DNA of 64,000 nucleotides from Paludisphaera borealis. Lineage in GTDB: Bacteria; Planctomycetota; Planctomycetia; Isosphaerales; Isosphaeraceae. The stretch covers positions 3,720,001 through 3,784,000 of the forward strand of contig NZ_CP019082.1 of assembly GCF_001956985.1 (NCBI RefSeq). Reading direction: 5' to 3'. Shown here piece by piece: positions 1-8,881 of this stretch; within the stretch, counting starts at the first letter, position 1; every line of letters starts with the position of its first letter. Below the pieces are notes generated by a model. It worked only from the letters and a program-made list of their open reading frames with translations. It was not told the origin of the DNA and did no database searches. The position numbers were made by a program, and so were the translations under genes.

Positions 1-511
1 GGATGCGACGCCCCGCCGACCCGCTCCGGTCGATCCCGTTGAAAACAATCTTGACAGGAGGGACGCCTTAACCCCTTGCGGAACTTGAGAAGGAACGTTA
101 CGATGATCCGATTCCCCTGAGACCCCCATGTAGTGCTGCGCCTGGACTCCCTCAAATAGTCCGGCGGCGGTCGGGTCGCCAGGCGATCGAGCATCCCCGA
201 GACTTCGGCCCCGGTTGCGAGACGGATTGCAACCGCCGAAGCCCTGTTGTTTCCTGCTTCACCCGGTTTACGCCCATCCGTCGCTCGGTGGGTCTCGCTT
301 GCGGTCCGGTCGCCGGATCGCTCGTCGGGGAGCCGAGCAATCGAATCGTCGTCCGACGGGAGTCGTGCGACGCGGATCGAGAGGGCGGGTGGAGCACGAC
401 GAGCCCTGTTAATCGAAGCGGCCCCGGACCACCGCGGTCCGTTCGTGTTCGCCGTGCCGCGGCGGGCTCGACGTCGCGGACCGAGATCGAGACACGAAAG
501 TTGCGACGGCC
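1..511. other. gene-free leader upstream of rpmJ
   Basis: All six frames hold only short or shadow reading frames with no recognisable domain. A TTGACA hexamer at 51-56 has no convincing -10 element 16-18 bases downstream. The genes that often precede rpmJ (secY, map, infA) are not in these 511 bases, so the operon start cannot be judged from the window. Confidence 0.5.
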
Positions 512-625
512 ATGAAAGTACGATCGAGCGTCAAGCGGATTTGCGAGAGTTGTAAGATCGTCCGCCGGGCGGGGAAGGTCTTCGTGATCTGCACCAACCC
601 CCGGCACAAGCAACGGCAGGGTTGA
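512..625 (+). CDS. rpmJ: 50S ribosomal protein L36 (bL36)
   Basis: This 37-residue reading frame encodes the small zinc-ribbon protein of the large ribosomal subunit. It starts [19 protein letters not shown] and carries the zinc ligands C11, C14, C27 and H32, so it is the zinc-binding (C+) form. Length and sequence match the family exactly, and the location just before rpsM is the classical one at the end of the spc operon. The start is the ATG at 512, the only one giving the conserved MKVRxSVK N-terminus. Confidence 0.95.
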   Translation: MKVRSSVKRICESCKIVRRAGKVFVICTNPRHKQRQG

Positions 626-707
626 CCCGCCGGCGCGCCGCAGCCCTTGTCGGCGCGTCGCGACACCGAACACCAAGAACAGCCTTGGATCGACGGAGAC
701 TGAAGGA

Positions 708-1091
708 ATGCCTCGTATTCTGGGCGTCGACATACCCAACGACAAGCGAACGGTCATCTCGTTGCGCTATATTTACGGGATCGGTCCGTTCATGGCCGAC
801 CAGCTCTGCGAGCGAGCGGGCATCGACCCGGACAAGCGCGCCCGCGACCTGACCGAGGACGACCTCGCCAAGCTCGCCGCGCTGCTCGACAACGAGTACG
901 TCGTCGAGGGCCAGCTCCGCCGCCAGGTCCAGCAGAACATCGCCCGGCTCCGCGAAATCGGCAGCTACCGGGGCCTCCGGCACCGCAAGGGCCTGCCGGT
1001 GCGCGGTCAGCGCACCCGCACCAACGCCCGGACCCGCAAGGGGCCGCGGAAGACGGTCGCCGGCAAGAAGGGCGTCAAGGAAATGCGCTGA
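708..1091 (+). CDS. rpsM: 30S ribosomal protein S13 (uS13)
   Basis: This is a 127-residue small-subunit head protein that contacts the P-site tRNA and the intersubunit bridge. The N-terminus [14 protein letters not shown], the helix-hairpin region around YIYGIG, the [16 protein letters not shown] motif and the basic tail (about residues 105-127) are all typical of uS13. It lies 82 bases after rpmJ and is followed by an unusually long 191-base gap before rpsK that contains a strong hairpin. The start is ATG at 708 with purine-rich sequence (GGAG, then GAAGGA) directly upstream. Confidence 0.97.
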   Translation: MPRILGVDIPNDKRTVISLRYIYGIGPFMADQLCERAGIDPDKRARDLTEDDLAKLAALLDNEYVVEGQLRRQVQQNIARLREIGSYRGLRHRKGLPVRGQRTRTNARTRKGPRKTVAGKKGVKEMR

Positions 1092-1139
1092 TCGCCGCCT
1101 TGCCGCCGGCGCGACGAAACGCGACCCGACGTGGACCGT

Positions 1140-1162
1140 GCGGCCTCGACTCGCGAGGCCGC
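1140..1162 (+). promoter_or_regulatory. perfect 9-bp hairpin in the rpsM-rpsK gap
   Basis: GCGGCCTCG (1140-1148) and CGAGGCCGC (1154-1162) pair perfectly around a 5-base loop in the RNA sense. No U-tract follows, so it is not a standard intrinsic terminator. It sits inside an otherwise compact ribosomal operon and could be a processing, attenuation or stability element. The role is inference. Confidence 0.45.
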
Positions 1163-1282
1163 CTAGGGGTCCGCGGACGGCGCCTCGGTGGTCGCGACCG
1201 CCGACGGACGACCGCCGGCGACAGGCATCGGTCCCGCATCCATCATTTTGATTGAATCTGGTTGATCAGGAGCACTCGACCC

Positions 1283-1663
1283 GTGGCCAAGGCCAAGAAG
1301 CGAAAGACGCGACGCAACGTCAGCCGTGCGGTGGTGCACATCAAGGCGACGTTCAACAACACGACGGTCACGATCACCGACCCCAACGGCGACGCCCTCT
1401 GCTGGGCCTCGTCAGGGACCGTCGGCTTCAAGGGCAGCCGCAAGAGCACGCCGTTCGCCGCCCAGCGCGCCGCCGAAACCGCGGCCGCCGCCGCGACCAA
1501 ATACGGCGTCAAGGAAGTCGAGGTCAAGGTCAAGGGACCCGGCTCCGGCCGCGAGAGCGCCATCACCGCCATCCAGGCCTCCGGGCTGTCGATCAAGGCC
1601 ATCGAAGACGTCACCCCGCTGCCCCACAACGGCTGCCGGCCGCCCAAGAAGCGGCGCGTCTGA
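1283..1663 (+). CDS. rpsK: 30S ribosomal protein S11 (uS11)
   Basis: This 126-residue protein of the small-subunit platform binds 16S rRNA near the E site. Typical uS11 segments are visible: [19 protein letters not shown] near the N-terminus, then [29 protein letters not shown] and the C-terminal [16 protein letters not shown] place the start at GTG 1283, giving [11 protein letters not shown]. It has AGGAG at 1268-1272 ten bases upstream. A TTG at 1262 would add seven residues foreign to the family. Confidence 0.95.
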   Translation: MAKAKKRKTRRNVSRAVVHIKATFNNTTVTITDPNGDALCWASSGTVGFKGSRKSTPFAAQRAAETAAAAATKYGVKEVEVKVKGPGSGRESAITAIQASGLSIKAIEDVTPLPHNGCRPPKKRRV

Positions 1664-1803
1664 CGACCGCCTCTCGCTCGCCCTGTCGGGCCGGCCCCCA
1701 TGCGGGCGGCGCGGCGACGCCCGAAACCGGCGCCGACCATCGACAAAGATACGATTAGTTCGAGAACTCAACACACAATCCGATCGAGGTTCGTGGATTC
1801 ATC

Positions 1804-2430
1804 ATGGGACGACATACTGGACCAGTCTGCCGGCTTTGCCGCCGCGAGGGGATGAAGCTCTTCCTGAAGGGCTCGCGGTGCGACACCCCCAAGTGCGCTG
1901 TGGATCGCCGCGACGGGGTCCCCGGCATGCACCAATTCCGCCGGGGGAAAGCCAGCGAATACGCCATCCGGCTGCGCGAGAAGCAGAAGGTCAAGCGGTA
2001 CTACGGCATCTATGAGAAGCAGTTCCGCAAGTACTTCGCCGAAGCCGCCCGCAAGGCCGGCAACACCGGCGACGCCCTGATGTCGCTGCTCGAGCGCCGG
2101 CTCGACAACGTGGTCACCCGCCTGGGATTCGCCCACAGCCGCCCCCAGGCTCGCCAGTTCATCCGCCACGGCCACATCCTGATCAACGGCCGCAAGCTCG
2201 ACATCCCGAGCTACATGGTCCGCCCCGGCGACGTGATCCAGGTCAAGAACCGGGAACACTCGCAGCGCCTCGCCGTCAGCAACCTCGGCACCAACGTCAT
2301 GCCGGTCCCCGAATGGCTCGATCGGATCAGCACCGACCCCCCCGAGGGTCGGGTCAGCCGCCTCCCCGCCGTTCAGGACGTCGCCCTGCCCGTGACGCCG
2401 CAGTTGATCGTCGAGTTGTTGAGCCGTTGA
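1804..2430 (+). CDS. rpsD: 30S ribosomal protein S4 (uS4)
   Basis: This 208-residue primary 16S rRNA-binding protein nucleates assembly of the small-subunit body and in many bacteria autoregulates its operon. C9, C12, C26 and C31 in the first 35 residues form the zinc-binding N-terminal knuckle seen in C+ S4 proteins. An S4 RNA-binding domain follows at about residues 98-160 ([20 protein letters not shown], then [22 protein letters not shown]). Length is normal. It lies between rpsK and rpoA, as in most bacteria. Confidence 0.96.
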   Translation: MGRHTGPVCRLCRREGMKLFLKGSRCDTPKCAVDRRDGVPGMHQFRRGKASEYAIRLREKQKVKRYYGIYEKQFRKYFAEAARKAGNTGDALMSLLERRLDNVVTRLGFAHSRPQARQFIRHGHILINGRKLDIPSYMVRPGDVIQVKNREHSQRLAVSNLGTNVMPVPEWLDRISTDPPEGRVSRLPAVQDVALPVTPQLIVELLSR

Positions 2431-2464
2431 TCGCGGCGCGTCGAGAGCACTTCTGGGGGACTTC

Positions 2465-3463
2465 ATGATGCGTATCCGTTGGCGCGGCCTCGAATTGCCC
2501 AGCCGGGTCATCTGCAACCGCGAGAACCTCTCCGACACGTTCGGCGAGTTTCATATCGAGCCGTTCGAACGCGGCTTCGGCCACACCGTCGGCAACAGCC
2601 TTCGCCGGATCTTGCTCTCCAGCCTGGAGGGCAGCTCGATCACCAAGATCAAGATCCAGGGGATTCAGCACGAGTTTTCGTCAATCCCCGGCATGGTCGA
2701 CGACATCACCGACCTGGTGCTCAATATCAAGCTCCTGGTCGTCAAGAACCACTCCGAACACCCCCGGACGATTCGCATCGACCGCGACCGCCGGGGCGTG
2801 GTCACCGCCGCCGACATCCTCCACGACGAGTCGATCGAGATCATCAATCCCGATCACATCCTTTGCACTCTGACCGACGACGTGCCGTTCCACCTGGAAA
2901 TGTCCGTCGAGAACGGCCGCGGCTACAAGACCGCCGCCGAGGGACACGTCGACGACCTCGAAATCGGCGTCATCCCCATCGACTCCAGCTTCAGCCCGGT
3001 CCACCGCGTCGAGTACAACGTCGAGAACACCCGCGTCGGCCAGCGGACCAACTACGACAAGCTCATCCTCCGGATCTGGACCACCGGCGTCCTCAATCCC
3101 GAGATGGCGCTCGTGGAGGCCGCCAAGATCCTCCGCAAGCACCTCAACCCGTTCGTCCAGTACAACGAGCCCGGCCCCGGACTCCCCAGCGAGGCCAGCC
3201 CGTACGACAGCCACCAGCACGCCCCGCTCGACGCCGAGCTGGAACGCAAGCTCGACATGAGCCTCGCCGAGCTCGAACTGTCGGTCCGGGCCACCAACTG
3301 CCTCGAAAGCGAAGGGATCACCACCGTCCGACACCTGGTGAGCCGCTCCGAGGACCAGCTCCTGAACGTCCGCAACTTCGGCGAGACCACCCTCAAGGAG
3401 GTCCGCGCCAAGCTCCTCGAGATCGGCCTCGACCTGGGGATGAACGTCCCGGTCAAGAGCTAG
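2465..3463 (+). CDS. rpoA: DNA-directed RNA polymerase alpha subunit
   Basis: The 332-residue alpha subunit nucleates RNA polymerase assembly and contacts UP elements and activators. The N-terminal dimerisation domain (about residues 1-235) contains [20 protein letters not shown], and the C-terminal domain (about 255-325) contains [10 protein letters not shown] and [15 protein letters not shown]. The start is a double ATG (2465/2468) preceded by GGGGGA. It is immediately downstream of rpsD and 116 bases before rplQ. All diagnostic segments are intact. Confidence 0.97.
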   Translation: MMRIRWRGLELPSRVICNRENLSDTFGEFHIEPFERGFGHTVGNSLRRILLSSLEGSSITKIKIQGIQHEFSSIPGMVDDITDLVLNIKLLVVKNHSEHPRTIRIDRDRRGVVTAADILHDESIEIINPDHILCTLTDDVPFHLEMSVENGRGYKTAAEGHVDDLEIGVIPIDSSFSPVHRVEYNVENTRVGQRTNYDKLILRIWTTGVLNPEMALVEAAKILRKHLNPFVQYNEPGPGLPSEASPYDSHQHAPLDAELERKLDMSLAELELSVRATNCLESEGITTVRHLVSRSEDQLLNVRNFGETTLKEVRAKLLEIGLDLGMNVPVKS

Positions 3464-3579
3464 TCAGCCGACCTCGTCACCGTCCAATTCCAAGCGAATC
3501 CGATTTCCCAAGGCCCCGGGCGACGGCCTCCCCAAGAGCACCGACGCCCCCGGCCGCTTGAATCCAGACGAAATCCGCC

Positions 3580-4011
3580 ATGCGTCATAGAAAAGCCGGC
3601 CGCAAGTTCAAGCGAACTCCCGAACACCGCCGCATGCTCCTGCGCAATCTGGCCACCGCGCTGCTGGAACACGGCAAGATCACCACGACCCTGCCCAAAG
3701 CCAAGGAGCTTCAGCCGTACGCGGAGAAGCTGATCACCCTGGCCAAGGACGGGTTCGAGCTCAACAACTTCCGGCGCAGCCTGGCGGTCCTGACCAACAA
3801 GCAGGTCGCCTACAAGCTGTTCCACGAGGTCGGCCCCCGGTTCAAGAACCGCCCCGGCGGCTACACCCGGATCTACAAGCTCGCCAAGGTCCGTCAGGGC
3901 GACGCCGCCGCGATGGCCGTCATCTCCCTGCTGGGCGAGGACGAGCAGATCAAGGCCCCGACCCGGCCCGCCGTCGTCCCCTCGCTGGCCCCGGCTCCCG
4001 CCGCGCACTGA
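3580..4011 (+). CDS. rplQ: 50S ribosomal protein L17 (bL17)
   Basis: This large-subunit protein near the exit tunnel starts MRHRKAGRKFKRTPEHRRML and contains the family signatures LATALLEHGKITTTLPKAKEL and PGGYTRIYKL. At 143 residues it is longer than the usual 115-130. The extra part is a Pro/Ala-rich tail after about residue 120 (ending APAPAAH), which is probably disordered. It ends the alpha-operon block, and a hairpin follows at 4024-4047. Confidence 0.96.
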   Translation: MRHRKAGRKFKRTPEHRRMLLRNLATALLEHGKITTTLPKAKELQPYAEKLITLAKDGFELNNFRRSLAVLTNKQVAYKLFHEVGPRFKNRPGGYTRIYKLAKVRQGDAAAMAVISLLGEDEQIKAPTRPAVVPSLAPAPAAH

Positions 4012-4023
4012 TCTCGATCGATC

Positions 4024-4047
4024 GGGCCGGCCCATTGCGGCCGGCCC
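4024..4047 (+). terminator. candidate hairpin after rplQ
   Basis: GGGCCGGCC (4024-4032) and GGCCGGCCC (4039-4047) form a perfect 9-bp GC-only stem with a 6-base loop, starting 13 bases after the rplQ stop. There is no U-tract. It may end or attenuate the ribosomal transcript, or only stabilise its 3' end, before the HIT gene at 4096. Confidence 0.4.
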
Positions 4048-4095
4048 TCGGGCCTCGCCGGGTGCCCTCCGCGGGATAAGGAGCGCCGAACCACG

Positions 4096-4545
4096 ATGAG
4101 CCGAGAACATCGCGACCCCGACTGCATCTTCTGCAAGATCGTCCACGGCGAGATCCCCTCGGCGCGCGTGCTCGAAACCGAGCACGCCGTGGCCTTCCTC
4201 GACGTCAACCCCGTCAACAAGGGGCACGTCCTGATCGTGCCGCGCGCCCATCACCGCCAGGTCGCCGAGCTGCCCGACGCGCTCGCCGCCCACGCCGGCT
4301 CGCTGCTCCCCCGGTTGGTCCGCGCCGTCCACGCCGCCACCGGGTCGGACGGCTCCAACGTCATCGTCAACAGCGGCCGCGCCGCCGGTCAGACGATCGA
4401 CCACTGCCACTGGCACATCATCCCCCGGTTCTTCAACGACCCCGTCGACTGGCCCTGGCCCCACGCCGAGTACCTCGGCGACGAGATCGGCCAGATGGCC
4501 TTCCGGATCAGCCGGGAGCTGGTCGAGCCCCCTCTGGACGAATGA
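4096..4545 (+). CDS. HIT-family nucleotide hydrolase/transferase
   Basis: This is a 149-residue histidine-triad protein, a cytoplasmic enzyme family acting on nucleoside phosphoramidates or dinucleoside polyphosphates. The N-terminal CIFCKIVHGEIPSARV and the triad H103-x-H105-x-H107 followed by IIPRF are diagnostic, and the middle His is the family nucleophile. The C10 and C13 pair with upstream histidines could bind zinc as in Hint-like proteins. RBS GATAAGGAG lies upstream of ATG 4096. It follows rplQ by 84 bases and may be cotranscribed. Exact substrate cannot be told from sequence. Confidence 0.93.
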   Translation: MSREHRDPDCIFCKIVHGEIPSARVLETEHAVAFLDVNPVNKGHVLIVPRAHHRQVAELPDALAAHAGSLLPRLVRAVHAATGSDGSNVIVNSGRAAGQTIDHCHWHIIPRFFNDPVDWPWPHAEYLGDEIGQMAFRISRELVEPPLDE

Positions 4546-4637
4546 CGACTCCACCCAGGCCAAGGCCCCAGGGCGGGTCTCCCCGGTAGCCGGCGCCCGA
4601 CTCTGTCGGCGTGACTCCGCTTCCGGGAGACCTCACC

Positions 4638-6326
4638 ATGATTCCGCCGCGTCGCCCCCTCGCCGCACTGGCCTTCCTCCTCATTCCCACGGCGTTCGCC
4701 CTCGCCGACGAGCCCGTCAAGCTCGCCGGCTCGGCCCGGTTCGACCTGACCGCCGACGCCAAGACCGGCGCGATCGACGACGGCCGGATCACCGTCGGCG
4801 ACGGCTCGATCGACCGCCCTAACTGGCTGCCGGCCGACCGCCAGACCGGCTCGTACACGGTGAACTTCCCCGTCAGCCGGATCGGCTGGCGCGGGCTGTC
4901 GGTCCGGTTCACGCCCAGGGCGACGGGAACCGTCGCGGTCACGCTGATGGGCCCCTGGGAGCAGGCTTCGCCGGGCGTTTTGTACCGCCAGGAAGTCCTC
5001 TGGGACGACCTCAAAGCCGACGGGGCGAAGCTCGCCGACGGTGGGTTCGAGCAAGGCAAGGGCGCCGAGGTTCCGGGCTGGGAGAGCCGGGGCGGGACGG
5101 TCGTCGTCCAGACCGCCGAGGTCGCGGCCGCGTCGGGCGACCGCTACGCCAGAACGTGGCACAACGAGACGCTCTCAACGAAGCTCGAAGTCACGGCCGG
5201 TACTCCCGTGACGCTCCACTTCAAGGCCCGCGCTGCGCTGCCGAAGGGCTTCCGCGAGCCCAAGCGCATCCTCAGTCACGACACGCCGGCCCACCGCGCC
5301 GCGAAGCGGTTCCGCCACGGGGCGAACTTCGGCAACGACCTGGAAGTTCCTCCGGGCCAGACCTGGGCGGTGAACTACAACGCGGACGACATCCGCCACG
5401 TCCGGGCCGAGGGGTTCGACCACATCCGGCTCCCCGTCGGCTGGCACCACTACGCCGGCCCCGCCCCCGAATACAGGCTGTCGCCCGCGATCTTCCAGCG
5501 AGCCGACCGCCTGATCGACGCCGCCCTGGCCGAGAAGCTGGGCGTCATGGTCAACATCCACCACTTCGACGACTTCACGACCGATCCCGCCAAGAACACG
5601 GCCAAATTCCTCGCCATCTGGCGGCAGATCGCCGCGCACTACGCGAACCGGCCCGAGACCCTGGCCTTTGAGCTGCTCAACGAATCGAAGGACGCGGCGA
5701 CGACCGAGGTGATCAACCCGATCTTCGCCGAGGCGATCCGTGAGATTCGCCAGACCAATCCGGACCGGACGATCGTCGTCGGGCCGGGTCGTTGGAACGC
5801 GATCTCCGAGCTGCCGCAGCTCCGCGTGCCGGACGACGACCTGAACATCCTCGTCACGGTCCACTGCTACGACCCGTTCCTCTTCACTCACCAGGGGGCG
5901 AGCTGGACCGGCGACAGCGACGACCGCAAGCAGACCGGCTTCGTCTTCCCGGGCCCGCCGAAGTCGCCCTTGAAGCCCGCCCCGGGCCTCGCGCTCAGCC
6001 CCGGGTTCCTCGCCACGATCAAGGCGTACAACAGCCTCCCGACCGAGTCGAACCCGATCAGCCCGCGGGTGATGGACCAGGCGGTCGCCCGGATCAAGGA
6101 GTGGTCCGCCTACTACGGCCGCCCCGTCTACCTCGGCGAGTTCGGCGCCTACACCGCCGCCGACCCGACCTCACGCGCCAACTACTACCGCGACTTCCGC
6201 ACCCGCCTCGAAGCCGCCGACATCGGCTGGGCCCTCTGGGACTGGCGCGCCGGCTTCAACTACTGGAACCCCAAGACCAACCGCCCCGAGCCCGGCATGC
6301 ACGAAGCCCTCTTCGGCGGCCGGTGA
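4638..6326 (+). CDS. exported glycoside hydrolase family 5 (endoglucanase-like)
   Basis: This 562-residue secreted glycosidase begins with a signal peptide (MIPPRRPLAALAFLL, cleavage near FALA-DEP). Residues of about 25-215 form a beta-rich N-terminal region of carbohydrate-binding type. The GH5 TIM barrel occupies about 215-560. The acid/base is E349 in LLNESKD and the nucleophile is E501 in YLGEFGAY, with typical barrel segments HIRLPVGWHHY and WALWDWRAGF. I chose ATG 4638, preceded by GGGAGA, because the earlier start at 4611 would put ten residues before the signal peptide. The beta-glycan substrate is not determined. Confidence 0.88.
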   Translation: MIPPRRPLAALAFLLIPTAFALADEPVKLAGSARFDLTADAKTGAIDDGRITVGDGSIDRPNWLPADRQTGSYTVNFPVSRIGWRGLSVRFTPRATGTVAVTLMGPWEQASPGVLYRQEVLWDDLKADGAKLADGGFEQGKGAEVPGWESRGGTVVVQTAEVAAASGDRYARTWHNETLSTKLEVTAGTPVTLHFKARAALPKGFREPKRILSHDTPAHRAAKRFRHGANFGNDLEVPPGQTWAVNYNADDIRHVRAEGFDHIRLPVGWHHYAGPAPEYRLSPAIFQRADRLIDAALAEKLGVMVNIHHFDDFTTDPAKNTAKFLAIWRQIAAHYANRPETLAFELLNESKDAATTEVINPIFAEAIREIRQTNPDRTIVVGPGRWNAISELPQLRVPDDDLNILVTVHCYDPFLFTHQGASWTGDSDDRKQTGFVFPGPPKSPLKPAPGLALSPGFLATIKAYNSLPTESNPISPRVMDQAVARIKEWSAYYGRPVYLGEFGAYTAADPTSRANYYRDFRTRLEAADIGWALWDWRAGFNYWNPKTNRPEPGMHEALFGGR

Positions 6327-6377
6327 CGCAGATCGAGAACACCCAGCGAGGGAATTTTCGGTCGGCCGTTGGAAGCC

Positions 6378-6452
6378 ATTCACTCGCTGGCGCTTCGGGC
6401 TCGTATTCCGTGTCCGGGTCCGAATACAAGCCCGAAGCGCCAGCGAGTGAAT
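6378..6452. repeat. REP-like palindrome, copy 1
   Basis: Two near-perfect 31-base arms (6378-6408 and 6422-6452) are inverted around a 13-base loop. The arm core is CACTCGCTGGCGCTTCGGGC. The asymmetric spacer seen in copies 3 and 4 precedes the first arm here (about 6350-6375). It lies between two convergent genes and could act as a bidirectional 3' end structure. Confidence 0.85.
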
Positions 6453-6575
6453 CGAACGCCGATGGAACAGGGGATCGATGCCGGACATCGGATCGACCCG
6501 ACGATGGAATCGTTCCCCCTCCGTGCCCTCCGCGTCCTCCGTGGTGACTCGTCCCGACGGCCAAGCTGAAGCCGG

Positions 6576-7307
6576 TCATTTCCCCCCGGCCGGCTTTTCC
6601 GTCTCCAGCCGATCCAGCTCGGCCACGGCGAGAGGAACCTCCACATAGCCGGGGGTGCCGTGCTCCTTGACCCAGAGGAAATTCTCCCTCGCCTCGGCGG
6701 GCCGGCCCGATAGCATTTGGTCGATCCCGAGATAACACCGAGCTTCGGTCATCTTGTCATCATCGGTCGCCAGGGCCAGGAGGGCTTTTTCGTCGATCTC
6801 GCGGCGCAGATACTTCACCACCGGGTAGGGCCAATGGGACTTATCCGCCTTGCGATCCGCCTCGTCGAGCACCTCCTTCGCCACGTCGTCCTTCTTGACC
6901 CGCCTGGCCCCAAGGTGGCCGACGATCGTCGCGTAGATGGAGTTCTCGTCCTTCCAACCGGCCGCTTCGATCGCCAATCGGGCGTCAGCGACGGCCTCCT
7001 CGCGCCCCGTCGAAAGCCCCACAAGCGCCTTGCCGAGCCGGGGCCAGACGGAGCCCGGATCGAGGCGGATCGCCTCGTTGAAGTCGCCGTTCGCCTTCTC
7101 GTACTCCTTCTTCCCGAGCCAGACGTTACCGCGATTGTTGTAGGCGGCGGGGCTGTCTGGCTCGGGAGGGGTCGATGGACCGCCGCACGCGGCGAGCGTA
7201 ATGGCCAGGCCTGCCGTGAGGGGGATCGTCCAACGGGCGCGAACTTTGACGTTGATCGTGGGTTGGTTCGGCCGATCGATCCCCCGGCGCGCGGCTGTTC
7301 GTCGCAT
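6576..7307 (-). CDS. TPR-containing lipoprotein
   Basis: This 243-residue predicted lipoprotein has a hydrophobic stretch (IPLTAGLAITL) leading to the lipobox LAAC-GG near residue 39, after a long basic n-region. A tetratricopeptide unit follows (AAYNNRGNVWLGKKEYEKAN, then GDFNEAIRLDPGSVWPRLGKAL), and the C-terminal half also looks helical and TPR-like. Such proteins are usually scaffolds, so no enzymatic role is suggested. The start at 7307 has GGGGAG about nine bases upstream, while the longer frame to 7361 has no better signal. It is convergent with the GH5 gene. Confidence 0.7.
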   Translation of the reverse strand: MRRTAARRGIDRPNQPTINVKVRARWTIPLTAGLAITLAACGGPSTPPEPDSPAAYNNRGNVWLGKKEYEKANGDFNEAIRLDPGSVWPRLGKALVGLSTGREEAVADARLAIEAAGWKDENSIYATIVGHLGARRVKKDDVAKEVLDEADRKADKSHWPYPVVKYLRREIDEKALLALATDDDKMTEARCYLGIDQMLSGRPAEARENFLWVKEHGTPGYVEVPLAVAELDRLETEKPAGGK

Positions 7308-7521
7308 GACTATGTCTCCCCGTTCCGCCTGATGTCGTTCGCCTGCCGTTCGGCGAGCCAACCACGCTCGCCAGCAGTCGAGAGCGTCTCATGGCGGATA
7401 CGGCCGAACGATAGAATCAAATCGGAAATCATCACACAGCGTCCCGAATCGGCGATCGACGGCTCACAAGCCGCCTCGCCCCATGAGTAGAGACGACATC
7501 TCCAAGGAAAGAGCACGCCCA

Positions 7522-8067
7522 ATGAACACTCCTCAGTTCCCGGTCGGTGGATATGTCTTGGAGAGCGAGCCGAGCCGTGCGCGTCGGGCCGAATGGATCG
7601 ACGAGCTTGAGAAGACGCCGGAGGAGGTGCGGAATGCGGTGGCGGCGTTGTCGGCGGACCAGCTCGATACGAAGTATCGCAACTGGACGGTCCGGCAGAT
7701 CGTGCACCATATCGCCGACAGCCACATGCAGAGCTACGCCCGGTTCAAGTGGGCGCTGACCGAGGACCGGCCGACGATCAAGCCCTACGACGAGTCCCGA
7801 TGGGCGGCGCTGGCGGATTCGGTCGTCGGCGAGGTCGGGGCGTCGCTCGCGCTGATCGACGGCCTGCACGCCCGCTGGGTCCTGCTGCTGCGGAGCCTCT
7901 CGGACGGCGACTTTCAGCGCACGTTTCATCACCCCGAAACGGGCCTGTCCCCCCGCCTCGACGAGGTGCTCGGCTACTACGCCTGGCACGCGCGACACCA
8001 CACCGGCCAGATCGTCTGGCTGCGCCGGAATCGAGGACTCGGAGCCGTCGACAATCCCAACGGATGA
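7522..8067 (+). CDS. DinB/YfiT-fold metal-dependent protein (thiol transferase-like)
   Basis: This 181-residue four-helix-bundle protein belongs to the DinB superfamily and resembles the YfiT branch, whose members include bacillithiol transferases and putative metal hydrolases. Candidate metal ligands are in VHHIADSH (about residues 61-68) and YYAWHARHHTGQI (about 150-162), together making the expected three-histidine site. The N-terminus FPVGGYVLESEPS is typical of the group. I chose ATG 7522 with AAGGAAAG upstream. Thiol cofactor and substrate are unknown. Confidence 0.82.
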   Translation: MNTPQFPVGGYVLESEPSRARRAEWIDELEKTPEEVRNAVAALSADQLDTKYRNWTVRQIVHHIADSHMQSYARFKWALTEDRPTIKPYDESRWAALADSVVGEVGASLALIDGLHARWVLLLRSLSDGDFQRTFHHPETGLSPRLDEVLGYYAWHARHHTGQIVWLRRNRGLGAVDNPNG

Positions 8068-8881
8068 ATCGATCGAATCGACTTACGGAATATTGACGAT
8101 TTCCGATCGATCCCGACGACGAACTCGCGGGCGGGTTTTGTCGGCGAAGCGAAACCGGTCGTAAGTTCCAGATAGGAAACCCCGTTCCAACGGGATCGGG
8201 GTCCGCGCGCTCCTTGACAATCCGGCGACGGCGAAGATGGAAGGAGCGAAAACCGCGCGATCAAAGCCAATTTCCCGGGGCGGCCAGACGGGAAGAGTGG
8301 ATCGGCCTCCGGTCACGCATGAGAAAACCGCGCGATCAAAGCCAATTCCACGGAGCGGCCGGAGGGGCCGAGGGACTCGACACCCGACCTGTGGGTGTGG
8401 CGAAATCCGCGCGATCAAAGCCAATTTCCCGGGGCGCTCGGGGAAGGCGGCCGGGGGGTGGCCCTGGGTACCATGGGTTGTTTTAATCCGTTTTTGAGCC
8501 ATGGCTTGCGTCGCACGGGTCGAATACCACTCGTGGCACCCGGAGGGGATTTCCCTCGACCATCTCGAGGGGAGGAATCGCGCGATCAAAGCCAATTCCC
8601 CGGGGCGGCCGGAGAGGCCGAGGGACTCGACACCCGACCTGTGGGCGTGGCGAAATCCGCGCGATCAAAGCCAATCCCGCAGGGGGTTCAAGAACTGGCG
8701 CAGACAGGATCGCGGACGGCCGTAAGATGCCCGGCGAGATCTTGTCTTGAGGCATCCCGGCGCGGATCGTCCGCGTTTGGGAGCGAGATCGACCGCCCAG
8801 GGAGAGGCCGTTCGGATGGCGCGATGGGACCGACGCGAGGCTGATCGGGCGATCCGGAACCGGGGCGGCGGCTCATCAACG
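8068..8881. other. intergenic stretch carrying the GCGATCAAAGCCAAT repeats
   Basis: This stretch of about 810 bases has no supported gene. Its reading frames are artefacts of the repeat, since similar peptides appear in several frames. The five repeat copies occupy 8252-8682. Between copies 3 and 4 lies about 150 bases of unrelated sequence. The last 200 bases are the upstream region of the esterase gene. Confidence 0.6.
8252..8682. repeat. five-copy dispersed repeat with a 97-bp internal duplication
   Basis: The core CGCGCGATCAAAGCCAAT occurs at about 8254, 8329, 8408, 8579 and 8658, mostly followed by TTCCCCGGGGCGG-like sequence. The segment 8329-8425 (copies 2 and 3 with the DNA between) recurs almost unchanged at 8579-8675, exactly 250 bases downstream. 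Copy spacing is irregular (75-170 bases), so this is not a CRISPR array. Confidence 0.85.

Noticed and set aside
152-757. 201-residue minus-strand frame over rpmJ
   Set aside because: It is antisense to rpmJ and the start of rpsM, is Arg-rich and has no homology.
8252-8682. CRISPR array
   Set aside because: Copies are spaced 75-170 bases apart irregularly, DNA between them is partly duplicated, and no cas gene is present.
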